DNA of 64,000 nucleotides. Origin: Candidatus Methanophagaceae archaeon. GTDB taxonomy: Archaea; Halobacteriota; Syntropharchaeia; Alkanophagales; Methanospirareceae. The notes below the pieces were generated by a model. It was not told the origin of the DNA. It made no database searches and saw only the letters and a list, made by a program, of their open reading frames with translations. The stretch is from assembly GCA_003194435.1 (NCBI GenBank), contig PQXC01000010.1:1-64000 (forward strand). The letters run 5' to 3'. The translations under genes and the position numbers were made by a program. Of this stretch, positions 35,502-44,855 are shown one piece after another; within the stretch, counting starts at the first letter, position 1, and each line of letters begins with the position of its first letter.

Positions 35502-36866
35502 TCACCCTTGCCTTTTCCGCACTATCAAATATGCAACGCCGAGAGTTCCTGCGATGGCAACTATCGCTTCGAAGCCGGGTTCTTCAGGCGTAGGCGTGGG
35601 TGTTGGTGTTGGTGTTGCTTCCAGTTCAAGCGGGATCCTCTCTCCCAGCACGATGCTTCCGTCATCGGCAATTGAGAATTCACAGTAAACTCCAGACACA
35701 TCGCCATGCTCATCAAAGGTGATTTCACCCGAAGCGCCCTGATAGTTTATCTCCTTCCCCTCACGAATAAGTCTTAATGCTTCTCCTATATCGCTGACTC
35801 CTTCACCCGGCGGATTTGCAACGTCCCTTATACTGTCCCGGATAGCTGTCCCGGAAGCTTTTCCCGCCTTCTCTATTGCCAGTGCCACGACTGCCGCAGC
35901 GTCATAACTGTTGGAACAGTAGGTTGTGGGTTCTTTACCATATTCCGCTATATACTTCTGTTTGAACGTTTCGTACGAAGGACCTATCGCTCTTGGGTCC
36001 GGTGTTGTACCTTTGAATCCCGCTATGATGTAGTTACCAGCAGTGTCTTTGCCCACCATCTCAGCCAGCGTTTCATCTCGTAGCCCCTCGGAAAGCAGCC
36101 AATCAATGTCTTCCATATACCCCTTCTCATAAGCCGTTTTCAGTATCACACTGCCGGTCTTCGGATATGAGCACAGCATTACGAAATCGGGCTTCGGTTT
36201 GCAAGCCTTTTCAACTTCCGAGTCGAAAATAGTTCCTGCCGGGTCGTATCTCACGGTCTCCAATACCTTACCGCCAAGCCTTTCAAACTCCTTCACGAAA
36301 ACGTCCTCAAAACCCACTCCATAGGGGTTATTCAGCACCAGCGTGCTTGCGGTTGTATATCCTTCCTTGATGGCAAGGTGTGCCATTGCTTTCCCCTGCA
36401 ATGCGTCTGATGGGCACGTCCGGAAGTAAAGGTCGTTGTCTGGATATGAGGTAAAGTCAGGAGCGGTGTTGGACGGAGAAATCTGAAGGACGCCGTTGCC
36501 CGTGGTAATGTCAATGATTGCCATGCTCGAGCCGCTACCGGTTGCACCGATGACCACAGGTACTTTGTCCACCTTAACGAGCTTGTTTGCTGCGTCCACA
36601 GATGCCGATTCCGACGTCTGTGTGTCTTCAACGATAAGTGTGAGATTCTTACCAAGCACACCACCGTTCTCGTTCACCTCTTTCACCGCCAGCCGTATTG
36701 CGTCAGTCATAGGTTGACCATAGGTGCCCAGGTCACCGGTCAATGCCTGCATAACTCCTATTTTCACCTCCTCTGCTGCTAACGCATTGCCACCTGATAG
36801 GAAGACTGCCAGAACCAGAGCGGCTATCACTAAACCTGAACCTGCCTTCTTCATCTTCATGTTCAT
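35502..36866 (-). CDS. livJ: Branched-chain amino acid-type ABC substrate-binding protein with PGF-CTERM anchor
   Basis: 454 aa. A signal peptide (residues 1-30, KAGSGLVIAALVLAVFLSGG) precedes a periplasmic-binding fold starting VKIGVMQALTGDLGTYGQPM. The C-terminus has a PTPTPTPTPEEPG linker, then PGFEAIVAIAGTLGVAYLIV and RKRQG: the PGF-CTERM sorting signal recognised by archaeosortase A, which replaces the tail by a lipid anchor. It faces away from livHMGF, although in most operons it is co-directional. Confidence 0.93.
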   Translation of the reverse strand: MNMKMKKAGSGLVIAALVLAVFLSGGNALAAEEVKIGVMQALTGDLGTYGQPMTDAIRLAVKEVNENGGVLGKNLTLIVEDTQTSESASVDAANKLVKVDKVPVVIGATGSGSSMAIIDITTGNGVLQISPSNTAPDFTSYPDNDLYFRTCPSDALQGKAMAHLAIKEGYTTASTLVLNNPYGVGFEDVFVKEFERLGGKVLETVRYDPAGTIFDSEVEKACKPKPDFVMLCSYPKTGSVILKTAYEKGYMEDIDWLLSEGLRDETLAEMVGKDTAGNYIIAGFKGTTPDPRAIGPSYETFKQKYIAEYGKEPTTYCSNSYDAAAVVALAIEKAGKASGTAIRDSIRDVANPPGEGVSDIGEALRLIREGKEINYQGASGEITFDEHGDVSGVYCEFSIADDGSIVLGERIPLELEATPTPTPTPTPEEPGFEAIVAIAGTLGVAYLIVRKRQG

Positions 36867-36886
36867 CCTTTTTCTCTTACAGCATC

Positions 36887-37654
36887 TTGAACTTTGCTAA
36901 TTTTGCACATGGCGACTTCTTAGCTCTCGGTGCTTACCTCACCTTTGTATTCAGTGCGATACTGGGTGTCCATTTTATACCCGCAAGCGCAATTGCGGTA
37001 GTTATTACAGCATTTATAGCTGTGTGTTGCGATTATGCAATCTGGAAGCCAATGCGTGAGAAAAGTGCTGGTAGTCTAACTTTGATCATCATCTCCATCG
37101 GTCTGGCACTATTCCTCAGGAATCTCATTATATTCCTCTGGGGCCCGGACATCAAACGCTACGACTTACCGGTAAAGCGAGGGATAGAACTGGGAAGCGT
37201 AGTCATCACTCAAAATCAAATTTTCGTCATAATGGTGGCGGTAATCTGTATGTTCTTGGTTCACTATCTATTGAAAAGGACCACAATTGGCAAAGCGATG
37301 CGTGCGTTATCCGATAATATTGACCTCGCAAAGGCTTCCGGAATTGATGTTGACCGGGTGATACGCTATACATGGGCTATTGGAATGGCTCTTGCTGCGG
37401 TTGGCGGCATCTTATACGGATTGATAACGAACATTAACCCGAATATGGGCTGGTTCATGCTACTTCCAATGTTCGCCGCAGTTATCCTCGGCGGTATCGG
37501 CAGTCCATACGGGGCAATGGTCGGAGGAGTAGTAATAGGCTTAGCACAAGAACTGAGCACGGCAATCTTACCCACGGAATATAAGCAAGCGGTAGCATTC
37601 TTCATACTGATTGTGGTTCTTTTTATAAGACCACGTGGGATATTGGGCTCATGA
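36887..37654 (+). CDS. livH: Branched-chain amino acid-type ABC permease LivH, 5' truncated
   Basis: 255 aa from TTG 36887. The first recognisable motif, NFANFAHGDFLALGAYLTF, normally lies ~35-40 residues into LivH after a first membrane helix. That helix is missing: the upstream frame is serine-rich antisense to livJ. The rest is complete, including the coupling EAA-like loop GKAMRALSDNIDLAKASGID. Only 20 bases separate this start from the divergent livJ start, leaving little promoter room. It may be inactive or use a shortened N-terminus. Confidence 0.8.
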   Translation: MNFANFAHGDFLALGAYLTFVFSAILGVHFIPASAIAVVITAFIAVCCDYAIWKPMREKSAGSLTLIIISIGLALFLRNLIIFLWGPDIKRYDLPVKRGIELGSVVITQNQIFVIMVAVICMFLVHYLLKRTTIGKAMRALSDNIDLAKASGIDVDRVIRYTWAIGMALAAVGGILYGLITNINPNMGWFMLLPMFAAVILGGIGSPYGAMVGGVVIGLAQELSTAILPTEYKQAVAFFILIVVLFIRPRGILGS

Positions 37655-37692
37655 TTAGTTAGTTTAGTAAAGAGGTGTAATCAAAGACAAAG

Positions 37693-38613
37693 ATGATAGA
37701 GATAGGGATAGAGATAGAGTATCTGCCTTATATAATCACAGTATTGCTGATTGCGTCTATTTACGCAATATTCTCGTTAGGTCTGAATTTAGAATGGGGA
37801 TTCACGGGGCTGGTTAATTTCGGGCACGTCGCATTTCTCGCAATAGGTGCATATACGACCGTATTGTTGAACCTGAGCGGTGTTCCACTCATTTTATCGG
37901 TGATTGCGGGTGTCGCTCTTGCAGGACTGTGTGGCGGTCTCCTGGGAATACCGACGCTCAAGCTCAGGGAGGATTATTTAGCAATCGTAACCATCGGGTT
38001 CGCGGAGATAATACGATTCTTCTTGCTAAACGAGGAATGGCTTACGAGGGGTCCGATGGGGGTGCATGTTTCTTCACGACCTTTTGAGGAACTGATACCG
38101 GGGGATTACAACTTTTTCCTATTCCCGTTCGTGCTGGGCGTGCTCGTAATATGTTACTTACTGCTGGAGAAGCTCGTCAAATCGCCCTGGGGGCGTGTGC
38201 TCAAGTCCATACGGGAGGACGAAGACGTTCCTGCATCACTTGGCAAGAACGTTTTCTCGTACAAAATTCAGGCACTTGTGTTAGGCTCCATGATAGCGGG
38301 ATTTGCAGGTTCACTTCTTGCTTTTTACTTGCAGTATATAAATCCGAGAAACTTTATGCCCATCGAAACGTTCTATGCGTGGATTGCCGTTGTACTTGGC
38401 GGGAGTGGCAACAACAGAGGCACGATTTTGGGCGCTTTTATCCTATGGGCTTTCTTCAGTGGTACACGTTTCGCTCAGGGCTATCTCCCTTTTAGTCCAA
38501 CACAAATGGGCGCGCTCAGAATATTATTTATTGGTTTGTTATTGATATTGATAATGATGTTCAAGCCTGAAGGGCTATTAGGCAAGAAAGAGGAGCTAAC
38601 ACTGACGAAGTGA
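37693..38613 (+). CDS. livM: Branched-chain amino acid-type ABC permease LivM
   Basis: 306 aa with about eight to nine hydrophobic segments. LGLNLEWGFTGLVNFGHVAFLAIGAY is the LivM signature and WGRVLKSIREDEDVPASLGKN the ATPase-coupling loop. The N-terminus MIEIGIEIE is an unusual hexanucleotide-repeat extension. Confidence 0.94.
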   Translation: MIEIGIEIEYLPYIITVLLIASIYAIFSLGLNLEWGFTGLVNFGHVAFLAIGAYTTVLLNLSGVPLILSVIAGVALAGLCGGLLGIPTLKLREDYLAIVTIGFAEIIRFFLLNEEWLTRGPMGVHVSSRPFEELIPGDYNFFLFPFVLGVLVICYLLLEKLVKSPWGRVLKSIREDEDVPASLGKNVFSYKIQALVLGSMIAGFAGSLLAFYLQYINPRNFMPIETFYAWIAVVLGGSGNNRGTILGAFILWAFFSGTRFAQGYLPFSPTQMGALRILFIGLLLILIMMFKPEGLLGKKEELTLTK

Positions 38614-38628
38614 AGGAGAAAGCATGCT

Positions 38629-39402
38629 ATGCCTATGCTATCGGTTCACAACGTTGAGAAGAGTTTTGGCGGTATAAAAGCACTGGATGGGTGTTCATTA
38701 GAGATAAGGAAGGGCGCAATTGTTGGTATTATAGGTCCCAACGGCGCGGGCAAAACCACACTGTTCAGAATAATCAGTGGATTTGAGAAGCCGGACAGTG
38801 GCACGATCGTATTCAACGGTGAAGATATCGGGGGTGCAGCGAGTTTTGAGATTGCACGTAAAGGGCTCATTCGCACCTTTCAAATTCCAAAAGCACTCAC
38901 GAAACTAACCGTAGAGGAGAATCTGTTGCTCGCACCGCAATTTCAATACGGCGAACGTATATGGAATGTATGGTTACGTCCTAAAGACGTTAAGCGGCAG
39001 GAGGCGGAGAATATAAAGAAGGCTCATGCCTTACTTGAGTTCCTCGGACTGCTTCATTTGAAGCATGAGTATGCAGGTGCGCTTTCTGGCGGTCAGAAGA
39101 AACTATTGGAGATTGCACGCGCGCTCATGGTGGACCCGAAGATGCTGCTCCTTGACGAGCCGTTTGCTGGTGTGAATCCCACGCTGGCGCTGAGAATCCT
39201 GGAATGGTTAAAGGAACTCCGCGACCGTGATAATGAGAATGACGGCATAACCATCATGGTCATCGAGCACGATATGCCCAAGCTCATGCAACTGAGCGAT
39301 TACATCTATGTGCTCAATAAGGGGAAAGTTATCGCGTCCGGCGCGCCCGAAGAGGTGCGAGCCAACGAGCGGGTGGTAGAGGCGTATCTTGGAGGCGCAT
39401 GA
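38629..39402 (+). CDS. livG: Branched-chain amino acid-type ABC ATPase LivG
   Basis: 257 aa. Walker A GPNGAGKTTLFR, signature LSGGQKKLLEIARALM, Walker B MLLLDEPFAG and the LivG-specific C-terminus ASGAPEEVRANERVVEAYLG. GAAGGAG lies about 10 bases before the ATG. Overlaps livF by four bases. Confidence 0.95.
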   Translation: MPMLSVHNVEKSFGGIKALDGCSLEIRKGAIVGIIGPNGAGKTTLFRIISGFEKPDSGTIVFNGEDIGGAASFEIARKGLIRTFQIPKALTKLTVEENLLLAPQFQYGERIWNVWLRPKDVKRQEAENIKKAHALLEFLGLLHLKHEYAGALSGGQKKLLEIARALMVDPKMLLLDEPFAGVNPTLALRILEWLKELRDRDNENDGITIMVIEHDMPKLMQLSDYIYVLNKGKVIASGAPEEVRANERVVEAYLGGA

Positions 39403-40109
39403 TAATGATGCTGCTCAAACTCTCCGATGTCGTTTCCGGCTATACCGATATGGATATCATCCGGGGTGTCTCACTGGAGGTACACAAAGGCGAGATAGTC
39501 ACAATAATAGGACCAAATGGTTCGGGTAAATCAACGCTCATGAAGACCATCTTCGGGCTGGTCAGGTTGAGGAGTGGGAAGATAGAGTTTGACGGCGTGG
39601 ACATCTCGCGATTGAGAACGGACAAGATAGTGAGGAGAGGGATGGCTTATGTCCCGCAGGAGCGGAACGTATTCCCTTCGCTTACGGTGATGGAGAACCT
39701 TGAGATGGGTGCTTTTATCCGGAAGGATAAGTTCAGGGAAGGGCTTGAGGAGGTCTTAACCATATTCCCCGAATTGAAGGACAAGACCGGGCAGAAGGTG
39801 GGCACGATGAGCGGTGGCGAGCAGAAGATGGTCGCAATAGGCAGGGCACTGGTCCTCAAGCCGACCCTTCTGTTGCTCGACGAACCGTCAAGCGGGTTAT
39901 CACCGAAGCTCATTGATAATCTATTCAAGAAACTCGTCAGCATCAATGAGCTGGGAACGTCGCTCATGATCGTGGAACAGAACGCAAAGAAATCGTTAAC
40001 GGTGAGTCATCGTGGGTACGTGCTTGAGATGGGTATGAAACGGTTTGAAGGCGAGGGAAAGAGCTTACTCACAAACGAAGAAGTGAAAGCGTTGTATCTT
40101 GGTGGATAG
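39399..40109 (+). CDS. livF: Branched-chain amino acid-type ABC ATPase LivF
   Basis: 236 aa. Walker A GPNGSGKSTLMK, signature MSGGEQKMVAIGRALV, Walker B LLLLDEPSSGLSP. The VPQERNVFPSLTVMENLEMG segment is typical of LivF. It ends the plus-strand liv genes just before tRNA-Ser. Confidence 0.95.
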   Translation: MIMMLLKLSDVVSGYTDMDIIRGVSLEVHKGEIVTIIGPNGSGKSTLMKTIFGLVRLRSGKIEFDGVDISRLRTDKIVRRGMAYVPQERNVFPSLTVMENLEMGAFIRKDKFREGLEEVLTIFPELKDKTGQKVGTMSGGEQKMVAIGRALVLKPTLLLLDEPSSGLSPKLIDNLFKKLVSINELGTSLMIVEQNAKKSLTVSHRGYVLEMGMKRFEGEGKSLLTNEEVKALYLGG

Positions 40110-40166
40110 AACATTTGCAACAAAAAGTTCAAAATGTATAACCTAATATTATATAATAGATGTCAT

Positions 40167-40252
40167 GTCGGGATAGCCAAGTGGTCTAAGGCGGTGGGTT
40201 GCTAACCCACTTCCCCTTACGGGGAGCGAGGGTTCGAATCCCTCTCCCGGCG
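40167..40252 (+). tRNA. tRNA-Ser (anticodon GCU)
   Basis: 86 nt class II tRNA. The acceptor GTCGGGA pairs with TCCCGGC (one G-U), discriminator G. The anticodon stem GTGGG/CCCAC encloses TTGCTAA, so the anticodon is GCT. Variable arm CCCCTTACGGGG and T loop TTCGAAT are clear. No intron, no encoded CCA. The next gene starts four bases later. Confidence 0.96.
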
Positions 40253-40255
40253 CTT

Positions 40256-40990
40256 ATGTCCCTGTTCAGCCCGATTATAGCCATATACGAGAAGATACTG
40301 AAGCGAATGGTTCTGAATTCCCAGATTGTTGTGAATCATATCCTTCTCGTATTGGATGAGAGTGACCTCCTACCAGAAGGGCGAATATCTATGTCTATGT
40401 CCGGTAACGCAACCACAAAGGGTTTGAAACGACTGAAGCTCTTCATCAAATGGTGCGATTCGCTAAAGATAGATGTTATAAGTATCTACATAAGCGTAAT
40501 TCGTGAAGGTGTGGGCAGGAAGCTGCTGGATGCGGTGCACGAACACCTCAGGGAAGCTGTAATCTCCGCATTGAGTGATGTGGATGTGGGAGCTTCTATT
40601 GCTGTATATACCGATTCTTACGCGTCTGCCATGTTCATTAATGCTAACGGGAGAGAGGAAGGTGGCGTAAAGAAGATAAATGTCTCTATCGGCATGGGCG
40701 GGCGAAGCGAATTGACGAAGGCGATAAGGGAGATAGCAAAGCATGTGGAGAGCGGGGAGATAGAGCCAGATGAGATAGATGAGAAGATGATTGAAGCCAA
40801 CCTGATATTCAAATCGGAACCTGACCTCGTTATCAGGTCTGGTGCCACGCGTTTAACCGATTTTCTGATCTGGCAATCGGTCTACAGTGAGTTCTACTTC
40901 ACCGATGTGAACTGGCGGAATTTCCGGAAGATAGATTTATTCAGGGCTGTTCGCGATTTCCAGTTGCGAGAACGTCGTTTCGGACGATGA
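40256..40990 (+). CDS. Divergent cis-prenyltransferase (UppS family) homologue lacking the DGNGRWA motif
   Basis: 244 aa. The C-terminal half is plainly UppS-like: GGRSELTKAIREIAKHVESG, PDLVIRSGATRLTDFLIWQ, SEFYFTDVNWRNFRKIDL and RERRFG. The N-terminal catalytic region is not: the usual DGNGRWA reads LDESDLLPEGR, and the ENW motif reads ISVIREG. Active UppS makes polyprenyl diphosphate for glycan carriers. This one may be a non-catalytic partner, as human NgBR is for DHDDS. ATG 40256 follows the tRNA; rimI overlaps its stop. Confidence 0.8.
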   Translation: MSLFSPIIAIYEKILKRMVLNSQIVVNHILLVLDESDLLPEGRISMSMSGNATTKGLKRLKLFIKWCDSLKIDVISIYISVIREGVGRKLLDAVHEHLREAVISALSDVDVGASIAVYTDSYASAMFINANGREEGGVKKINVSIGMGGRSELTKAIREIAKHVESGEIEPDEIDEKMIEANLIFKSEPDLVIRSGATRLTDFLIWQSVYSEFYFTDVNWRNFRKIDLFRAVRDFQLRERRFGR

Positions 40991-41403
40991 TAAGGCGATT
41001 CAAATGGACGGACCTGGATACGGTAATGGAGATAGAGAAGGAGGCATTTCCGAAATCTCCTTATAGTAGATTTACTTTCTCTTACTATGCATCAGCGTAC
41101 CGGAATAACTTCCTTGTTTATCTGGTTGAGAATAAGGTTGTGGCTTACATCATCTTCTATTCCGATGGTCATATAATCTCTATCGCAGTAAAAAAGGCAT
41201 ACAGGCGCAGAGGTATAGGCACCAGGCTTGTTGGTGAGGTATTAAAGAGAACAGGCGGATATGCGATGGTGGAAGTGCGAGCGAGTAATGAGGCGGCGAA
41301 GAAGTTCTACCGGCATCTGGGATTCTCACTGTATACGATAATCCCGGGTTATTATGGTGACGAAGATGCTCTTGTAATGACCCGAATGCCAAAGCCGGAT
41401 TGA
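40987..41403 (+). CDS. rimI: GNAT acetyltransferase, RimI-like
   Basis: 138 aa. IAVKKAYRRRGIGTRLVGEVL is the acetyl-CoA-binding motif A, followed by EVRASNEAAKKFYRHLGF. RimI-type enzymes acetylate protein N-termini; in archaea the homologue is the general N-terminal acetyltransferase. Coupled by a four-base overlap to the prenyltransferase-like gene. Confidence 0.87.
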   Translation: MIRRFKWTDLDTVMEIEKEAFPKSPYSRFTFSYYASAYRNNFLVYLVENKVVAYIIFYSDGHIISIAVKKAYRRRGIGTRLVGEVLKRTGGYAMVEVRASNEAAKKFYRHLGFSLYTIIPGYYGDEDALVMTRMPKPD

Positions 41404-41451
41404 ACTCTTTACTCTTTTATTTTTGTAATTGCCTCTCTAACTACTATAACT

Positions 41452-41880
41452 ATGACTATGATAGAGAGAACGTTCTTGATGATAAAACCAGAGGGTGTGG
41501 AGCGAGGGCTGATAGGGGAGATAATAGGGCGATTTGAGCGTAGGGGTTTTAAAATCCTGGCGCTGAATCTCACCAGACTGAGTAGAGAGCAAGCAGAGCG
41601 GCAATATGAGGAGCACAGAGGTAAAGAGTTCTTTAACGACCTTGTTTCTTATATCTCATCGGCTCCTGTTGTCACCTTTGTCATCGAGGGAGAGAATGCA
41701 ATAGCAATAGCGAGGGAGATGGCGGGCGCGACTGATCCCAGACAAGCCAGACCCGGTACTATAAGGGCGGACTATGGAATTGACGTACAGAGGAACGTGA
41801 TACATGCATCAGATTCTGAAGAGTCAGCGAGGCGAGAGATAGCACTCCATTTCGGTGACCTTATGAAAGAAGATGAATAG
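41452..41880 (+). CDS. ndk: Nucleoside diphosphate kinase
   Basis: 142 aa. [20 protein letters not shown], the ATP loop [18 protein letters not shown] and active-site histidine in [12 protein letters not shown]. It equalises NTP and dNTP pools. ATG 41458 (MIERTF) may be the true start rather than 41452; there is no Shine-Dalgarno sequence. Confidence 0.96.
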   Translation: MTMIERTFLMIKPEGVERGLIGEIIGRFERRGFKILALNLTRLSREQAERQYEEHRGKEFFNDLVSYISSAPVVTFVIEGENAIAIAREMAGATDPRQARPGTIRADYGIDVQRNVIHASDSEESARREIALHFGDLMKEDE

Positions 41881-41907
41881 GTATCTATATCCACTATCCA
41901 GTATCCA

Positions 41908-42786
41908 ATGTTACAGATAGCATTTTATGGAAAGGGCGGAGTTGGTAAGTCAACAGTGAGCTCCAACATCGCTGCTGCACTGGCTGAACGTGGCTTATCT
42001 GTATTTATGATCGGCTGTGACCCGAAGCATGACTGCACAATGAATTTACGTGGTGACGTTGAGATACCGACAATTCTCGACCTCCTGAGGGAGAAAGGAA
42101 TAGAGCGAGTGGGTCTGGAAACGTTGATAGCGGGTAAGAGAATCGAACTCGATGAGATCATTTATAGGGGCTATGGTGGAATCTATTGCGCTGAGTGTGG
42201 GGGTCCAAAACCTGGCTTCGGATGCGCGGGCAGGGGTGTTATTGTCGCAATAGACCTGCTCAAGAGATTGAATGCCTTCAGTATACTGAAAACAGACGCG
42301 GTAATTTATGATGTACCGGGGGATGTAGTATGTGGCGGTTTCGCAATGCCACTGCGTAAGGGTCTGGCTGATGCGGTATATATAGTAACATCAGCGGATT
42401 ACCTCGCTTTATATGCCGCCAACAATATCTGCAGGGGCATAAGCGAGTTCGCAAATAAAGGTGGCTCTCCCCTCGGTGGTATCATCTACAATGTCAGAGG
42501 TATACTCGATGATGAGTCGGTTGTGCGTGACTTTGCAAGCGAAGTAGGCTCTCAGGTCGTTGGCTGCGTGCCAAACGCGCATGAAATTGCGGAAGCGGAG
42601 ATAGAGGGCAAGACGGTGATAGAGAAATCGCCAGAGAGCGATATTGCCAACCTGTTCCGTGAGTTAGCGGTTCAGGTCTATACAAACCGGTTAACCTCAG
42701 TACCCAGACCTCTGCCTCCGGATGAGATGAGGCACTTCGGACAGTTAATAAGGAAGAGAACAAGGGAGAGATACATGGATGGGTGA
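41908..42786 (+). CDS. NifH/BchL-family ATP-dependent reductase component
   Basis: 292 aa. P-loop YGKGGVGKSTVSSNIAAAL, switch GCDPKHDCTMNL, and both cluster cysteines (GCAGRGV and DVVCGGFAMPLR) for the bridging [4Fe-4S]. The KHDCT reading is closer to BchL/ChlL (KHDST) than to NifH (KADST). No nifDK or bchNB homologue is nearby. In Mcr-bearing archaea such proteins include CfbC, which drives reduction of Ni-sirohydrochlorin diamide for coenzyme F430, so that role is possible but not proven. Confidence 0.88.
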   Translation: MLQIAFYGKGGVGKSTVSSNIAAALAERGLSVFMIGCDPKHDCTMNLRGDVEIPTILDLLREKGIERVGLETLIAGKRIELDEIIYRGYGGIYCAECGGPKPGFGCAGRGVIVAIDLLKRLNAFSILKTDAVIYDVPGDVVCGGFAMPLRKGLADAVYIVTSADYLALYAANNICRGISEFANKGGSPLGGIIYNVRGILDDESVVRDFASEVGSQVVGCVPNAHEIAEAEIEGKTVIEKSPESDIANLFRELAVQVYTNRLTSVPRPLPPDEMRHFGQLIRKRTRERYMDG

Positions 42787-42875
42787 AATAATTCTCTATA
42801 ATGAGGAATATAGAAATTTTTATTTATCACATGCAATCAATAAATAATAGAGGTAAGAGGTAACGAGAAAAAAAT

Positions 42876-44810
42876 ATGTCAGAGCAAGAATTAAAAGATG
42901 CCGACGATCTCCTCGCTGGCATAGAAGTGAATAATACAGAGGAGATAGAAGTACCGAAATTACTGATAGACCAGGTACTGGGGCAGGAGCATGCAGTGGA
43001 GGTAGTAAAGAAAGCAGCGAAGCAGAGGAGGCATGTGATGCTGATAGGCACTCCAGGCACGGGCAAGTCTATGCTGGCGAAGAGTATGGCAGAGTTACTA
43101 CCCAGGGAAGAGCTACAGGATATACTTGTATATCCGAATCCAGAGGACAAGAACACACCAAAGATAAGGGTTGTACCTCGTGGTAAGGGTAAAGAGATAG
43201 TGGATGCGCAGAAGCAGGAGGTGCAGAAGCGTGTTCAAATGCGAAATACTTTCCTCATGTTCACCTTCCTCCTCATCATGGGGCTTGGTCTCTTTTATGC
43301 ATTAAGACCGGGAGGTAACATAAGCACCTTCTTCTGGGCTGTTATTGCTGCCGCTGTCGTTCTCCTCGTATTCAGATGGATGATGCCGAAGGAGGAGGCG
43401 ATGATACCCAAGCTGCTCGTATCCAATTATGGGCGTGAGACTGCGCCTTTCGTTGATGCTACCGGTGCACATGCGGGGGCTTTGCTCGGTGATGTCAGGC
43501 ATGACCCCTATCAGTCTGGAGGGCTGGAGACACCAGCGCACGACCGTGTGGAAGCCGGCGCCATTCACAAAGCGCACAAGGGTGTGCTCTTCATTGACGA
43601 AATTAACACACTCAGGATAGAATCGCAGCAGAATCTGCTCACAGCGATGCAGGAGAAGGAATACCCGATTACGGGTCAGTCGGAGCGTAGTTCTGGTGCA
43701 ATGGTGAAGACCGAGCCGGTACCCTGTGATTTCATCATGGTTGCAGCAGGGAACCTGGATGCCATTGCAGGTATGCATCCCGCTCTTCGTTCACGAATCA
43801 AGGGCAATGGATATGAGATATATATGAAAGATACAATGGAAGACACGATAGAGAACAGGAGAAAGCTTGTTAGATTCATCGCTCAGGAGGTGAAGAAAGA
43901 CCGGAAGATACCGCACTTCGAACGGAGTGGAATTGCAGAGATAATAAGGGAAGCGAGGCGGAGAGCGGGTAGAAAAGGGCATCTTACACTCGTACTCAGG
44001 GATCTCGGGGGGCTGGTACGCGTGGCTGGTGATATCGCACGTGCGGAAGGTGCAAAATATGTTACTGGTGAGCATGTACTGAAAGCGAAGACGATGGCAA
44101 GGTCGGTGGAGCAGCAGGTGGCGGATGAATACCTGGAGCAACGGAAGGATTACAAATTGTTCAAGACCGAGGGCTACGAGATAGGCAGGGTAAATGGTCT
44201 TGCCGTGGTGGGTGATACAGGAGTGGTGCTGCCGATAATTGCGGAAGTTACACCCGCTCAGTCGAGAGAGGAGGGCAGAGTAATTGCAACCGGTAGATTG
44301 CAGGAGATAGCACAGGAAGCGGTTCAGAATGTATCTGCAGTCTTCAAGAAATTCACAGGTAAGGATATATCCAGAAAAGATATCCATATCCAGTTTGTAG
44401 GTACCTATGAAGGTGTGGAGGGTGATTCCGCGAGCATATCCATCGCTACCGCCGTTATATCCTCCCTTGAGAATATCCCGGTCAATCAAAGTGTAGCCAT
44501 GACTGGCTCGCTCTCCGTACGAGGCGATGTATTACCCGTAGGGGGAATAACGCAGAAGATAGAAGCAGCTGCGCAGGCAGGTATCCGTGAAGTCCTGATT
44601 CCTCAGGCGAATCTCAATGATGTGCTTATCGAGGAGCAGTACAAAGATAAGGTGAAGGTGGTACCGGTATTGACAATAGAGGATGTACTGGAGCATGCAC
44701 TGGTGGGCAAATTAAAGAAGAAGTTCATAGAGAAGATAAAAAGTTTCACTACCGGTGTGGAGATGAAGATTCCCGAGGGTGTTGTTGATAAGCGAATAAT
44801 CAGGCATTGA
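42876..44810 (+). CDS. lonB: Membrane-bound ATP-dependent protease LonB
   Basis: 644 aa. Walker [11 protein letters not shown]; two membrane helices (about residues 125-170, [19 protein letters not shown]) inserted in the AAA module; Walker [10 protein letters not shown]-terminal Lon protease with catalytic serine in [13 protein letters not shown] and lysine in [12 protein letters not shown]. It is the main archaeal membrane protease. The AGGTAAGAGG upstream serves as ribosome-binding site. Confidence 0.95.
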   Translation: MSEQELKDADDLLAGIEVNNTEEIEVPKLLIDQVLGQEHAVEVVKKAAKQRRHVMLIGTPGTGKSMLAKSMAELLPREELQDILVYPNPEDKNTPKIRVVPRGKGKEIVDAQKQEVQKRVQMRNTFLMFTFLLIMGLGLFYALRPGGNISTFFWAVIAAAVVLLVFRWMMPKEEAMIPKLLVSNYGRETAPFVDATGAHAGALLGDVRHDPYQSGGLETPAHDRVEAGAIHKAHKGVLFIDEINTLRIESQQNLLTAMQEKEYPITGQSERSSGAMVKTEPVPCDFIMVAAGNLDAIAGMHPALRSRIKGNGYEIYMKDTMEDTIENRRKLVRFIAQEVKKDRKIPHFERSGIAEIIREARRRAGRKGHLTLVLRDLGGLVRVAGDIARAEGAKYVTGEHVLKAKTMARSVEQQVADEYLEQRKDYKLFKTEGYEIGRVNGLAVVGDTGVVLPIIAEVTPAQSREEGRVIATGRLQEIAQEAVQNVSAVFKKFTGKDISRKDIHIQFVGTYEGVEGDSASISIATAVISSLENIPVNQSVAMTGSLSVRGDVLPVGGITQKIEAAAQAGIREVLIPQANLNDVLIEEQYKDKVKVVPVLTIEDVLEHALVGKLKKKFIEKIKSFTTGVEMKIPEGVVDKRIIRH

Positions 44811-44855
44811 TGTGATTGGGTGAGCGAAGCGAACGGAGCTTCATTCAAGCTGCAT

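Noticed and set aside
36887-37654. Extending livH upstream to recover its first membrane helix
   Set aside because: The upstream frame is serine-rich and antisense to livJ; it has no hydrophobic helix.
40199-40255. Upstream TTG extension of the prenyltransferase-like gene
   Set aside because: These codons lie inside the tRNA-Ser gene; ATG 40256 fits the protein start.
41908-42786. Calling the NifH-like gene a nitrogenase iron protein
   Set aside because: No nifD, nifK or nif assembly genes are present and the switch residues are BchL-like.
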